A stretch of DNA of 64,000 nt from Mycolicibacterium rhodesiae. Its GTDB lineage: Bacteria > Actinomycetota > Actinomycetes > Mycobacteriales > Mycobacteriaceae. The stretch spans positions 310,001 to 374,000 of the forward strand of contig NZ_MVIH01000002.1 in assembly GCF_002086695.1 (NCBI RefSeq), in the 5' to 3' direction. The notes beneath the pieces were generated by a model that made no database searches, was not told the DNA's origin, and saw nothing but the letters and a program-made list of their open reading frames with translations. This document shows, one piece after another, positions 1-9,134 of this stretch (its first letter is position 1; each line of letters begins with the position of its first letter). Made by a program: the position numbers and the translations under genes.

Positions 1-369
1 ATCGCGGACCAGCAGCCGCCACGGCCCGGCCGGCGTGCCGTCCCTGCCCACCACCACGATGCCGGCCAGCGAGCGGCCCAGCGTCCACCCGGTGATCGCA
101 GGCAGGAGTAACCGGTTGACGGCGACCGCCAGGAACACCACCCCGGCCAGTGCGACCGCGACCCACCACAGCCATCCGCGCAGCGGCGCGGTCCACGCCA
201 CCAGCAGGCAGGTGATCACCACACCGATACCGAAGAACACGTCGACGGTGAACGCACCGGCCCGAGCCCACCAGCCGGCCGGCACCCCGGCGGGAACCTC
301 GTGGGCGACCTCCGGTGCGTCGACGTCGGCCTCGGCGCCGGTGTCCGCTTCGGGGACCGTCACCGTCAC
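1..369 (-). CDS. Mce-associated RDD-domain membrane protein (Rv0176-like), truncated by window edge
   Basis: Only the first 123 codons are present; the gene runs off the left edge. The GTG start at 369 overlaps the stop of the upstream gene (GTGA). An acidic tail of about 25 residues precedes two hydrophobic spans (about residues 41-59 and 66-84). The first follows WWARAGAF and carries the Arg...Asp pattern of RDD domains, and GWTLGRSLAGIVVVGRDG after the second span is a typical RDD loop. Its place as the second gene after mce1F matches Rv0176 of M. tuberculosis. These proteins belong to the mce1 transcription unit and are thought to support the Mce transporter in the membrane. The exact role is unknown. 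Confidence 0.85.
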   Translation of the reverse strand, partial: MTVTVPEADTGAEADVDAPEVAHEVPAGVPAGWWARAGAFTVDVFFGIGVVITCLLVAWTAPLRGWLWWVAVALAGVVFLAVAVNRLLLPAITGWTLGRSLAGIVVVGRDGTPAGPWRLLVRD

Positions 370-1001
370 TTGCTCACCTGGTCGAGGTTGGCGATCTTGT
401 ACGTGCCTCCCTCAGGCGCCATCTTCACCCGCAGCCGGTACCCCTGCTCCTGGTCTTGCGCCGCGGAGTTGGACACCTTCACCCGCACCGCGACCAGCAC
501 GTCCATCGAACCGTCGTCGTTGTGCCGTTCTACGGCCGCGCGCATGTTGGACACCTGAACCTGGACCTTGGCGGCCTGGTAGGCGTCGACCAGCAGCCCG
601 CTGTACAGACTGGCCTGCGCGGCGAAGTCGCCGGTCGAGCATTCGATGATCTTCTGCTGGCTGGCCGCCATCGCGGTGGCATCCGGCGCCTGGGTCGCGG
701 TGACGCAATCCTTGGCCGCGGCCAGCGCGACCGTTTCGGCCCGCGCCGCGGCGGCGCTCTTCTGGTGCGACCGCAGTGCGAAGAACCCGCCGGTGGCGAC
801 GAGCAGGCCGGCGATCACCAGCGCGACACACACCACGGCCAGAGGGCGGCCGCTCAACCGTGACCCGCGTGGCACGGCGGCGTCGCTCGGTTCGGTCTCG
901 TCGACCGGTGGGGTCGGGTTCGCCGACTCCTGCGCCGCACTGAGTTCGGCGTCGTCGGTCGGCGGTGGGGTCAGCCGGCCGGAGCCAGCATCTCCTTCCA
1001 T
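366..1001 (-). CDS. Mce-associated membrane protein (Rv0175-like)
   Basis: 211 residues. A Pro/Ser/Thr-rich cytoplasmic tail (about 1-52) is followed by one transmembrane segment (about 53-75) and an extracytoplasmic domain with two Cys residues, ending in LDQVSK. This is the architecture of the Mam/Mas proteins encoded downstream of mce genes (Rv0175 in the mce1 operon), which stabilise or assist the Mce complex. The ATG lies 31 nt inside the end of mce1F and the stop overlaps the next gene, so it is translated as part of the operon. No enzymatic motif is visible. The family assignment is firm and the biochemical role is inferred. Confidence 0.88.
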   Translation of the reverse strand: MEGDAGSGRLTPPPTDDAELSAAQESANPTPPVDETEPSDAAVPRGSRLSGRPLAVVCVALVIAGLLVATGGFFALRSHQKSAAAARAETVALAAAKDCVTATQAPDATAMAASQQKIIECSTGDFAAQASLYSGLLVDAYQAAKVQVQVSNMRAAVERHNDDGSMDVLVAVRVKVSNSAAQDQEQGYRLRVKMAPEGGTYKIANLDQVSK

Positions 1002-2533
1002 CCGTCGTCTCCTGTACTGCTCGAGTTCTTGACGTCGTACTTCACGCCATCGGGACCGGTCAACTCCCCGTTCTGCGGGGTGTAGACGGCCGTATTACCT
1101 GCCGGGCTACCTGCTGCCGGGGTGTAGGTGCAGGGGTTCGGTTGTTGACCGTTGCACTGAACGGTGCCGGTCCCCGGTGGAGTGAGCGGGTCACTCGTCG
1201 GCGGTGTCGGGCCCGGCAGCAGATCGGCCGGCAACGGGTTCATCCCGTTGTTGATCGACGGTGCCGGTATCACGGTACCGGGGTTTACTGGCTGATCACA
1301 TCGAGCACCGGGCGCGGGGCAGTTCAGCACCTGGTTGGGGTCGCCGTACCAAGGGTTGTTGCCCAACGGGGTGTAGGGCTCGGTGCTGCGGCACTCCATC
1401 GGCGTGGCGGCGCGCTTACCGGGCACGTCGGCGCACGGGAAGTTACGCGCACCGCGGACCACGTTGGCCGGGGTGTCCTTCGGGATCTTGCAGTAGAGGT
1501 TGTTCTCCACCGGCATCGGCCGCAGGTCCGCCGGAGCACGCCACTGGCTGGCCGGCAGGAAGCCGGTCAAACACGGCGGCGGCTGGTTGATCGTCAAGCC
1601 GAAGTCCAGTGCGGCCTGGTGCGGATACGGCGCCGACACCGACTGGGCGACCGATGCGCCCTGAGGCAGGAGCACCAGCGACTGCTCGACGCCCTTGTGA
1701 TAGCGCTTGAGCATGTCCAGCACGATCTCGAGGTTGGCCAGCGTCTGCGGCAGCGCTTCCTGCACATCGCTGAACACCGCGTTGACCGCGTCGGCGGTCG
1801 GCGCAGCCTGGCTCAACCCGTTGCGCAGCGCCTGATCCTGCGCGGCGGTCTGGGTGGTGATGGTGTCGAGGTTCGCCGCCCACCGCTGGATCGCATCGCC
1901 GGAGTTGACCTGGCTGTCGACGACGGGCGCCGAGTTCTGGATGATGTCGTTGACGTCCTGGATGTTCGTCTTGAAATCAGTGACGATCGCCTGCGTGCCG
2001 TCGACAAGGCGTTGCAGCGCAGGCCCGAGACCGCCTACCGCCTGCGCGGTTTCGTTCAGCAGCACCGGGATCTTGTCGGCCGGGAGCGCCGCCAGCCCCT
2101 TGTTGGCGGCGTCCAGCGCCGGGCCGATCTCCTCCGGCACCGTCGACTTCGTGATCGTCTGCCCGGCGGAGAAGTACTGACCGGGATTCCCGTCCGACAC
2201 CAGGTCCAGGTACTGCTCGCCGACCGCCGACACCGAGTGCACGTTGGCGGTGGCGTTGGCCGGGATCTTGTACTTGTCGCTGATGCTCATCGTCGCCCGG
2301 ACACCGTTCTCGGTGGGCTCCACCTCGGTGACGCGCCCGATCGTGATGCCCCGGTAGGTGACGTTGGCGGTCGCGTACAAACCGCCCGAGGACGGCAGGT
2401 CGGCCTTCAGCTCGTACTGTCCGATGCCCGCCAGTGTGGGCAGGCGCAGGAAGTACCAGCCCAGCACCAGCAGCGCGATCACGGTCAGCACGCCGAACAT
2501 GACGAGCTGCGTCTTGATGAAACGGGTCAACAT
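971..2533 (-). CDS. mce1F: Mce family protein Mce1F
   Basis: 520 residues. One N-terminal membrane anchor (about 10-30) is followed by the MlaD/Mce domain (about 38-115, with the ANVTYRGITIGRV element), a long helical region and a Pro/Gly/Asn-rich C-terminal tail with several Cys pairs. Mce1 proteins form the periplasmic hexameric conduit that carries fatty and mycolic acids across the cell envelope to the YrbE permease. It starts 15 nt after mce1E and overlaps the next gene. As last of the six mce genes it is the F subunit, and the motif order agrees with that. Confidence 0.95.
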   Translation of the reverse strand: MLTRFIKTQLVMFGVLTVIALLVLGWYFLRLPTLAGIGQYELKADLPSSGGLYATANVTYRGITIGRVTEVEPTENGVRATMSISDKYKIPANATANVHSVSAVGEQYLDLVSDGNPGQYFSAGQTITKSTVPEEIGPALDAANKGLAALPADKIPVLLNETAQAVGGLGPALQRLVDGTQAIVTDFKTNIQDVNDIIQNSAPVVDSQVNSGDAIQRWAANLDTITTQTAAQDQALRNGLSQAAPTADAVNAVFSDVQEALPQTLANLEIVLDMLKRYHKGVEQSLVLLPQGASVAQSVSAPYPHQAALDFGLTINQPPPCLTGFLPASQWRAPADLRPMPVENNLYCKIPKDTPANVVRGARNFPCADVPGKRAATPMECRSTEPYTPLGNNPWYGDPNQVLNCPAPGARCDQPVNPGTVIPAPSINNGMNPLPADLLPGPTPPTSDPLTPPGTGTVQCNGQQPNPCTYTPAAGSPAGNTAVYTPQNGELTGPDGVKYDVKNSSSTGDDGWKEMLAPAG

Positions 2534-2548
2534 CTAGCCGTCACCCCT

Positions 2549-3703
2549 TCACTCGCCGCGCTCGACATACGGTCCCCCGTCGGTCATGTTCGGGTGTGGC
2601 GTGAACCGAACATCCGGGATCATCGTCTGCGGATCGCGACCCCATGCCTGCTCGAGTGCGCGCAGCATTCCGGACACACCGGTACCGGTGAGGAACGCGT
2701 TGTCGATCGAGCTCAGCGTCAGGTCGAAGGTGGCCGACGTGTTGATGTAGTCACCCCGGATCACCTTCGGGATGTTGTCGATCGGGTACGGCGCTGTGAT
2801 GACCAGCTTCAGCGAGTCGATCAGGTAGGGCGCCGCCCGGCCGAGTTGCTTCAACGGCCGCTGCAGCAGCGCAAGGTTGGTGTCGAAGTTGGCCCGCGCC
2901 TCCGAGAAGGTGTCGGCGGTGACCTTGCTGAACCGGCCGAGCGCCTCGACGGCACCGGTGAACCGATCCCGTGCGTCGGCGAAATACTTGATCAGCGGCG
3001 GGAATTCGGTCAGCACGCGGTCCAGCGTGTTGTTGCGGGCGGCCACGATCGAGACCAGTTCATTGGTCTTGTCGATCGCCCGGGTCAGGTCGTCGCGCTG
3101 CTGGTTGAGCTGATCGGTGAACGTGTCCAGCTTGGTCAGGAAGTCGCGGATCTGTTCGCCGTTGCCGTCCAGGATGTTCGCGACCTCGGTCTGGATGACG
3201 TCCAGGTTGGAGATGCCGCCGCCACGAAGCACGGTGGCGATGCTGGCCAGGGTGCGTTCGGTGGTGGGGAACGACTGCGAGTTCTTCAGCGGAATGGTCG
3301 CACCGTTGCGCAACGGCTCAGGCGACGGGTTCGGCGGCGGATCCAGCTCGACGTGCTGGGTGCCGAGCAGGCTGGTCTGGCCGATGCGCGCAATCGCGTT
3401 GGCGGGGAGCTTGACCCCCGGCTGCAGGCCCAGCGTCAGCGTCGGGATCCAGTTCTTCAGTTCGATGGCACGCACCGTACCGACGAAGACGTCGGCGACC
3501 CGGACGCGGCTGTTGACGTTGAGCGCCAACGTATCCGGCATCTGGACATACACGGTCATGGCTTTGTCACCGGTGCCCGGACCGCCCGGGATCGGCACGT
3601 TGGCGATACCGCGCCAGCCGCATGACGTCAGGATCATCGCCGTCAGAACCAGCACGAACCCACGCCAGCCGTACCGACGGGTGGTGCTCAGAATCGTGCT
3701 CAC
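2549..3703 (-). CDS. mce1E: Mce family lipoprotein Mce1E (LprK)
   Basis: 384 residues. The signal peptide ends in the lipobox LTSC with lipidated Cys28, as expected for the E subunit, the lipoprotein of each mce operon. The MlaD domain covers about 48-125, followed by a long alpha-helical domain. It should be anchored to the outer leaflet of the plasma membrane as part of the Mce1 lipid conduit. The start overlaps the mce1D stop by 4 nt (GTGA), indicating translational coupling. The long ORFs on the opposite strand here are coding shadows. Confidence 0.95.
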   Translation of the reverse strand: MSTILSTTRRYGWRGFVLVLTAMILTSCGWRGIANVPIPGGPGTGDKAMTVYVQMPDTLALNVNSRVRVADVFVGTVRAIELKNWIPTLTLGLQPGVKLPANAIARIGQTSLLGTQHVELDPPPNPSPEPLRNGATIPLKNSQSFPTTERTLASIATVLRGGGISNLDVIQTEVANILDGNGEQIRDFLTKLDTFTDQLNQQRDDLTRAIDKTNELVSIVAARNNTLDRVLTEFPPLIKYFADARDRFTGAVEALGRFSKVTADTFSEARANFDTNLALLQRPLKQLGRAAPYLIDSLKLVITAPYPIDNIPKVIRGDYINTSATFDLTLSSIDNAFLTGTGVSGMLRALEQAWGRDPQTMIPDVRFTPHPNMTDGGPYVERGE

Positions 3704-5328
3704 TGTCCACCTCCCATCTCAGCGGGCAGCGCAGGACCCGCGGGTGCTGCCGGTGCAGGCCCGGCCGGGGGCGGAGCCCCGCCGTTGATCTGCTGCGAGA
3801 CCGGCAGCGGTCCGGGGACCACGTCCGGACCCGGCGGCGGCGGCGGGATCGCTCCCGGGTACCACGGCGGCGGCAGCGGGTTGGTCTGGTCATAGGAGTT
3901 CGACGGCGCGCCACCACGCGGACCACCCGGCGGGTAGTTCACCGGGTCGGGCCCGCCCATCAGCGCGGCCAGCGAGTCCGGGGTCAGCATGTTGGCGGTG
4001 AACGCCTGGACGTCGACACCCTGCATGCCGGGCGCCACGATCCAGCCCTGCTCGTGGTTGCCGTGCGAGAACAACGTGTCACGCGACCAGATGCCCGGGA
4101 CCGTCGTGTCCTTGTATCCGGGGGGCGGCCGCAGCCGTTCCTCGGAGTACGCGACGTACTTCGGCAGCACCTCGGCGGTCGAGAACTGGTTCACACCGAA
4201 CGGCGGGAAGTTGAACTTGATCGCATCCATGATCGGCGCCAGATACTGCGCGCACATCTCCGCCGAATCCTGGTAGCCCAGCCGGCTGCCGGACTGGATC
4301 GCGCTACAGATGAACTGCATCGGGTTGGCGAAGCTCGCGATCGTCGGAATGGCCACCAGCGCACCGTGTGTCGGGTGGTAGATGTTCTGCAGGTTGGCGG
4401 CCAGGTTCGGGTAGACGTGCAACACCGTCTCCAGACCGTTGCGCGACTCCGGCTGCAGCACCTGAGTGGTGACGTCGGAAAGGTTCTGGATGTCTTTGGT
4501 CAGCACCGAACCGTTGTCGTTGACGAACTTGCGCGCGGTGGTCAGCAAGGTGTCGATGTCCTTGACCGCCTTGGCCACTTCCTGATCGGAGTTGGAGAAC
4601 GAGTTCGTGAACGTGGCGAGGTCGGTGTTGAGCGCGACCAGCTGCTGATCGCTCTTGTGCAGCGCGTTGACGAACAACGCCAGGCTCTTGAGGACGGCGA
4701 AGAAGTCACCGCGACCCTCGTTGAGCGCGCTCACCGCGTCGGACAGGGCCTTGAACGTGGTGTTGATCTGCTGGCCCTTGCCCTCGAGTCCGTTGGCGAA
4801 GGACTCCAGGACATCGCCGAACGGCCCCTTGGGCTGTTCGGGTGTCGGGCCGAGCTTGGTGATGATGTCGGAGATCTGGTTGCGCAGGTCGTCCCATTCC
4901 ACCGGCACCTGGGTGCGGTCGATCGGGATGACGGCGTTGTCCGCCATGACCGGGCCGCCGGTGTAGGCAGGTGCCAGCTGAATCACGCGGGAGGCGACCA
5001 GGCTCGGGTTGAGGATCGTCGCGGTCGCGTTGGCGGGCACCTTGTACTTGTTGTCGTAGTGGAAGGTGACCTTCATCTTGTCGCCGGCCGGCTCGATCTT
5101 GTCGATACCGCCGACCCGCACGCCCATGATCTGCACCCGGTCACCCGGATAGAGCGCCAGCGCCTCGGGGAAGTAGGCGACCACGGTGTTGGTGGTCAGC
5201 TTCTCGTACAGCTTGTAGCCGACCACGGCCACCACCAGTGCGATGACCACCACGAGGGTGCCGACCACGACCGACGTCCGAGACATCTTGGGCAGGCCCA
5301 GATTACGGATGTTGAAGACTGTCGACAT
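3700..5328 (-). CDS. mce1D: Mce family protein Mce1D
   Basis: 542 residues. The N-terminal anchor (about 17-40) is followed by the MlaD domain beginning VVAYFPEALALYPGDRVQIMGVR, a helical region, and a very Pro/Gly-rich C-terminal tail (about the last 75 residues, with runs of Pro). Such low-complexity tails are usual in the C and D subunits and may reach through the periplasm. The ATG is immediately next to the mce1C stop (5329), and the 3' end overlaps mce1E. Component of the Mce1 fatty/mycolic acid importer. Confidence 0.95.
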   Translation of the reverse strand: MSTVFNIRNLGLPKMSRTSVVVGTLVVVIALVVAVVGYKLYEKLTTNTVVAYFPEALALYPGDRVQIMGVRVGGIDKIEPAGDKMKVTFHYDNKYKVPANATATILNPSLVASRVIQLAPAYTGGPVMADNAVIPIDRTQVPVEWDDLRNQISDIITKLGPTPEQPKGPFGDVLESFANGLEGKGQQINTTFKALSDAVSALNEGRGDFFAVLKSLALFVNALHKSDQQLVALNTDLATFTNSFSNSDQEVAKAVKDIDTLLTTARKFVNDNGSVLTKDIQNLSDVTTQVLQPESRNGLETVLHVYPNLAANLQNIYHPTHGALVAIPTIASFANPMQFICSAIQSGSRLGYQDSAEMCAQYLAPIMDAIKFNFPPFGVNQFSTAEVLPKYVAYSEERLRPPPGYKDTTVPGIWSRDTLFSHGNHEQGWIVAPGMQGVDVQAFTANMLTPDSLAALMGGPDPVNYPPGGPRGGAPSNSYDQTNPLPPPWYPGAIPPPPPGPDVVPGPLPVSQQINGGAPPPAGPAPAAPAGPALPAEMGGGQ

Positions 5329-6885
5329 TTACGCTCCCCCTCCCTGGTCGACGGGCGCCAGGTCACCGACCGGCGGCACCTGCGGTCCCGGTCCCGGCGG
5401 CGGGATCGGACCGATCAAGGCGTTGGGCGGCGGGGCGTATCCGGGGATGTCGGTGGCCGGGCCCGGTGTCGGGGATACCGGCACCGTGCGGGCTCCCGGC
5501 GGACCGGGCGCCAGCGGCGGGGCGGGCACACCCTGGATGGCCGGTGAGAGCTCGCCGGGGAAGGCCGCACTCGGGACACCCGGGCTGTAGCCGGCGGCCG
5601 GGTTGGGTGCCGAGATCGGCACATCCGGCGGCGGGTAGTCACCTTCTGCCACCGGCCCGAACGGAAGGTTGTTCAGGTGGGCGCACGGCAGCGGGTTGCC
5701 GTTCGTCGGAATGCCGTCCGGCGGTGGGGTGTACGAGCACGGCGAGCCGGGTCCGACCGCGGGACCGGGATGGTCCGGTGTGCCTTCCAGCGGGATCGGG
5801 GCAGGCGGCGGCGCACCATTGGGCTGGCGCTGGCCGTTGGGATCCGGGAAGCGGAAGGCAGGCAGACCCGCGTTGCGCCAGAACTCCTCGGGATCGATGC
5901 CGCGCTTCTTGAATGCGGCGTCCACCCACGGCTGCAGGATCTGGTACGGCAGCAGGTTGACCACGAGCACCTTGAAGTACGGGCCGGAACCGATCGCCTC
6001 GGCCAGTGCGCCCATGAACTTCGAGGCGGTGATCAGCACGTCGGACAGATCCGTCTTGTGCTTGACGAGCACATTGCTGATCGTCTTCAGCTGCTCCAGA
6101 ACGTGATTGAGGTTCGGGTTGTCGTTGACGAAGCCGGTGAACTGTTGGGAGATCAGCGATATGTTGGACAGCAGCGCGTCGACTTCGGCGCGGCGTTCGT
6201 TGACCGCGGCCAGCAGGGTCTGGGCGTTCACCGCCAGGCGGTTGATCTGCTCGCTGCGGTTGCCCAGCACGGCGGCGACCTTGTTGGCGTTGGCCAGCAG
6301 TTGCTTGAACTGTTCGTCGCGCTTGCCGATGGTGTCGGAGAATCGGGCCACCCCGTCGAGCGCCGCACTCAGGTGCGGGTAGGTCTGATCGATGGTCTCC
6401 GACAACACATTCAGCGATTGCTTGACGGTGTCGATGTCCCAGCCGGACGCGGCCTTGGTGACGTCGAACACCGCGTCGTAAATCTGGTACGGCGTTGTGG
6501 TCTGCCCGGTGGGCAGCACACCGCTGGCCTGCAGCATCTTGCTGCCGCGGGGCTCGATTTCCAGTACCCGCTTGCCGAGGATGGTCTCGGTGCGAATGGC
6601 CAGCCGGCTCTCGGTGCCAATCTGCCTGGCGCCCAAGTTGAATCCGATCAGCACCTTGTCGCCGTCGATCTTCAGCGACTTCACCTGGCCGACATCCATA
6701 CCGGCGATACGGACCTTGTCGCCCGGGTTCAGCCCGGCGCTGTCGGTGAACTGGCCGTAGTAGGCCGGCTGGGCGAACAGCTGGGGAATGCCGGAAAAGC
6801 TTTGACCCACCCCGATGACCAGGATGACGATCAGCATGCCCGCCAGGCCATTCCTGATGCGGTTGGAACCCTCTAGCGTCCTCAT
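5329..6885 (-). CDS. mce1C: Mce family protein Mce1C
   Basis: 518 residues from ATG 6885, chosen because it makes an ATGA overlap with the mce1B stop and begins MRTLEGSNR, as in the M. tuberculosis protein; an in-frame GTG 12 nt upstream is less likely. Anchor at about 13-30, MlaD domain (YYGQFTDSAGLNPGDKVRI), helical domain with the strongly conserved stretch FKKRGIDPEEFWR, then a Pro-rich tail of about 150 residues. Subunit of the Mce1 lipid transporter. Confidence 0.95.
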   Translation of the reverse strand: MRTLEGSNRIRNGLAGMLIVILVIGVGQSFSGIPQLFAQPAYYGQFTDSAGLNPGDKVRIAGMDVGQVKSLKIDGDKVLIGFNLGARQIGTESRLAIRTETILGKRVLEIEPRGSKMLQASGVLPTGQTTTPYQIYDAVFDVTKAASGWDIDTVKQSLNVLSETIDQTYPHLSAALDGVARFSDTIGKRDEQFKQLLANANKVAAVLGNRSEQINRLAVNAQTLLAAVNERRAEVDALLSNISLISQQFTGFVNDNPNLNHVLEQLKTISNVLVKHKTDLSDVLITASKFMGALAEAIGSGPYFKVLVVNLLPYQILQPWVDAAFKKRGIDPEEFWRNAGLPAFRFPDPNGQRQPNGAPPPAPIPLEGTPDHPGPAVGPGSPCSYTPPPDGIPTNGNPLPCAHLNNLPFGPVAEGDYPPPDVPISAPNPAAGYSPGVPSAAFPGELSPAIQGVPAPPLAPGPPGARTVPVSPTPGPATDIPGYAPPPNALIGPIPPPGPGPQVPPVGDLAPVDQGGGA

Positions 6886-7922
6886 TGCGGCGTGCACCTA
6901 CCCGTGGGCTGCTGAGTGATCTTCACGGTGCGGACCGGTCCACCCGGCTGCAGGCCGTTGAGCTTCAGGTTGATGTCGCACAGATAGAAGTTGAAGAAGT
7001 CACCGTAGATACCGCCGGCACGGCCGATCATCTTCACGGCTGCGGGCAGCTTGGTCAGCAGGTCGTCCAACCGGTCCTGACCGTCGGCCAGCGGCTGCTG
7101 AATGGTCTCCAGCTTGGCGATGGTGTTCTGCAGCTGCGGGCGGTCGTCGGCCAGGAGATCTCCCAACGTTCCTGTCGCATTGCTGATATCGGCAACCGAC
7201 TGGGCGAGCGGGTCGGCGCGGTTCTTCAAACCGGTGATCAGCACCTCGAAGTTGTTGACCGTCTGGTCGAAGTCCTTCTCGTGCTTGACCGTGGTGTCCA
7301 GCACGGTATTCAGATTGGTGATCACCTCACCGATGGCCTGATCGCGATCGGCCAGCGCGGAGGTCAGCTGAGCCGTCTGATCCAGGATGTCGTTGATGGT
7401 GCCGCCCTGCCCCTGGAAGACAGTGATCAACGAGGAGGCGATGGTGTTGACCTTCTGCGGATCCAATGCCTTGAACAGCGGCTTGAATCCGCCGATGAGT
7501 GCATCGAGATCCAGCGCAGGCTGCGTGCGCGACATCGGAATGAAGCCGCCCGCAGGAAGGATTCGGTCGGCGCCCTCACCGGTGCCGCGGTCGAGATTGA
7601 CGTAGCGGTTGCCGATCAGATCCTGGTAGCGGATCTGGGCGGTGGTCGACTGGTACAGCGGCAACGACCGGTCGACGTTGAGCGTCACCTGCACCCGGTC
7701 GCCGTTTCCGATGAGCTTGATGTCGGACACCTTGCCGACCTCCACGCCGCCGGCGCGGACGAACTGCCCGTCCCGCAAACCGCTCGCATTGCTGAATTCG
7801 GCTGTGTACGAGGTCGTTCGGTCGAACCGGAACTGCCCGAACACGACGATGATGACCGCCGTGAAGAGCAGCAGCACGAACGAGAATGCCGCGAGTTTGA
7901 CTGCTGTGCCAGTGATTCTCAT
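6882..7922 (-). CDS. mce1B: Mce family protein Mce1B
   Basis: 346 residues. The start ATG 7922 overlaps the mce1A stop (ATGA) and the 3' end overlaps mce1C in the same way. A membrane anchor (about 7-29) is followed by the MlaD domain (YTAEFSNASGLRDGQFVRAGG) and a helical region, without the Pro-rich tail of the C and D subunits, which is normal for B. Part of the Mce1 periplasmic conduit. The longer ORF beginning at 8078 is a read-through in the upstream gene's other frame. Confidence 0.95.
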   Translation of the reverse strand: MRITGTAVKLAAFSFVLLLFTAVIIVVFGQFRFDRTTSYTAEFSNASGLRDGQFVRAGGVEVGKVSDIKLIGNGDRVQVTLNVDRSLPLYQSTTAQIRYQDLIGNRYVNLDRGTGEGADRILPAGGFIPMSRTQPALDLDALIGGFKPLFKALDPQKVNTIASSLITVFQGQGGTINDILDQTAQLTSALADRDQAIGEVITNLNTVLDTTVKHEKDFDQTVNNFEVLITGLKNRADPLAQSVADISNATGTLGDLLADDRPQLQNTIAKLETIQQPLADGQDRLDDLLTKLPAAVKMIGRAGGIYGDFFNFYLCDINLKLNGLQPGGPVRTVKITQQPTGRCTPQ

Positions 7923-9130
7923 GGGTTGATCGTGTTCTCCCCGACTTGGCGACCCCACACGTACTCGGTGAGGATGGGCTGGCCGAGTTCGAAGTGGTTG
8001 TACGGCGCGAGAGAAGCACCGTCGTCGACCACCAGATGCGGCGCCGGCCAGAAGTTTCGATCGATCTTCTGCCAGCAACCCGACGCACCGCCGGGGCCGC
8101 CGTGCCCGTTGATCCTGGGCAGGTTGTCCGGATAGACGTAGGGGTTGGGGGCACCGAGGAATTCGGTCACGGTGTCCAGCGAATAGCCGTTGCCGCCGAA
8201 CGCATCCAGGGCCTGCGGCAGGGCCTCAGCCTCACCCTTGATCTGGCAGTACAGCTGCGGGCTGTACGTGTCGAGCAGCTGGGCGGTCGGCACGAAGTCG
8301 GCCTGGCCGCGCACGAAGAAGGGCTTACTACGTTCGAAGATGTCGGCGCCGGTGTTGCCGAATCCGGTGGAAGCCAACAGGGCGGCGTCAAGGTCCTTCT
8401 GCTGGGCGTTGAGGGTGCTGGCGGTGCTGACCGCATGGTCGAGGGAGTCCCAGAACTCCGGACTGGCCTTGATGTAGACGTCGGCCAGGTTCGACAACTG
8501 CCGGATGTTGCTGCGGATCTGCGGCATCTGCGGGTTGACGTCGTCGAGCACCGCGTTGCCGTTGACGAGCGACTGGCCGAACTTGGTGCCCAGGCCATTG
8601 AGCGCTTCGGCGGCCGCGCTCAGCGTCATGTTCAGCTTGACCGGATCGACCTTCTCCGAGATCGAGGTCAGCGTCTCGAACAACGTGTTGAACTCGGTGG
8701 TGACCCCCGAGGTCTGGATGACGTCACTGCTCGAAATCCGGGCCTTGGCCGGATCTTTCGGGCTCGTGAAGGCCACGTACTTGTTGCCGAAGACGGTGCT
8801 GGCCTTGATCTGCGCGTCGACGTTGGCCGGGATCAGCGAGATGTAGTGCGGGACAACCTCGAGCGTCAGCTCGGCGACCGACTTGCCATCGCGGTTCACC
8901 GAGGAGACTTTGGTGACGCGACCGATCTCGACGCCGTTGTAGGTGACCTTCGAGCCCGGGTCCATCACCAGACCGGCGCGGTCGGACACCATCGTCAGGG
9001 TGGTCTTGCGGGTCAGGTCGCCCCGGAATTGCAGGTACACCAGCGTGGCCAGCACAACGGCCAACAGCAGGAACACCACACCCGCGAGCTTGAGCGGCGG
9101 GCGTCGAGATGAGTTGAGCGGCGTCGTCAT
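7919..9130 (-). CDS. mce1A: Mce family protein Mce1A
   Basis: 403 residues from ATG 9130 (MTTPLNSSRR), 4 nt after yrbE1B. Anchor at about 13-32, MlaD domain (about 42-120; DPGSKVTYNGVEIGRV), then the helical domain. It is shorter than the roughly 450-residue M. tuberculosis Mce1A, the difference lying in the C-terminal tail. Mce1A is the first subunit of the Mce1 lipid transport complex and was historically linked to host-cell entry in pathogens; in a saprophyte the lipid-uptake role is the relevant one. Confidence 0.94.
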   Translation of the reverse strand: MTTPLNSSRRPPLKLAGVVFLLLAVVLATLVYLQFRGDLTRKTTLTMVSDRAGLVMDPGSKVTYNGVEIGRVTKVSSVNRDGKSVAELTLEVVPHYISLIPANVDAQIKASTVFGNKYVAFTSPKDPAKARISSSDVIQTSGVTTEFNTLFETLTSISEKVDPVKLNMTLSAAAEALNGLGTKFGQSLVNGNAVLDDVNPQMPQIRSNIRQLSNLADVYIKASPEFWDSLDHAVSTASTLNAQQKDLDAALLASTGFGNTGADIFERSKPFFVRGQADFVPTAQLLDTYSPQLYCQIKGEAEALPQALDAFGGNGYSLDTVTEFLGAPNPYVYPDNLPRINGHGGPGGASGCWQKIDRNFWPAPHLVVDDGASLAPYNHFELGQPILTEYVWGRQVGENTINP

Positions 9131-9134
9131 ACCG

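Noticed and set aside
965..3625. 886-codon plus-strand ORF opposite mce1F and mce1E
   Set aside because: High-GC coding shadow: Arg/Val/Asp-rich composition without a domain, lying antisense to two certain genes.
3622..5547. 641-codon plus-strand ORF opposite mce1D
   Set aside because: Antisense shadow with low-complexity Arg/His/Asp composition.
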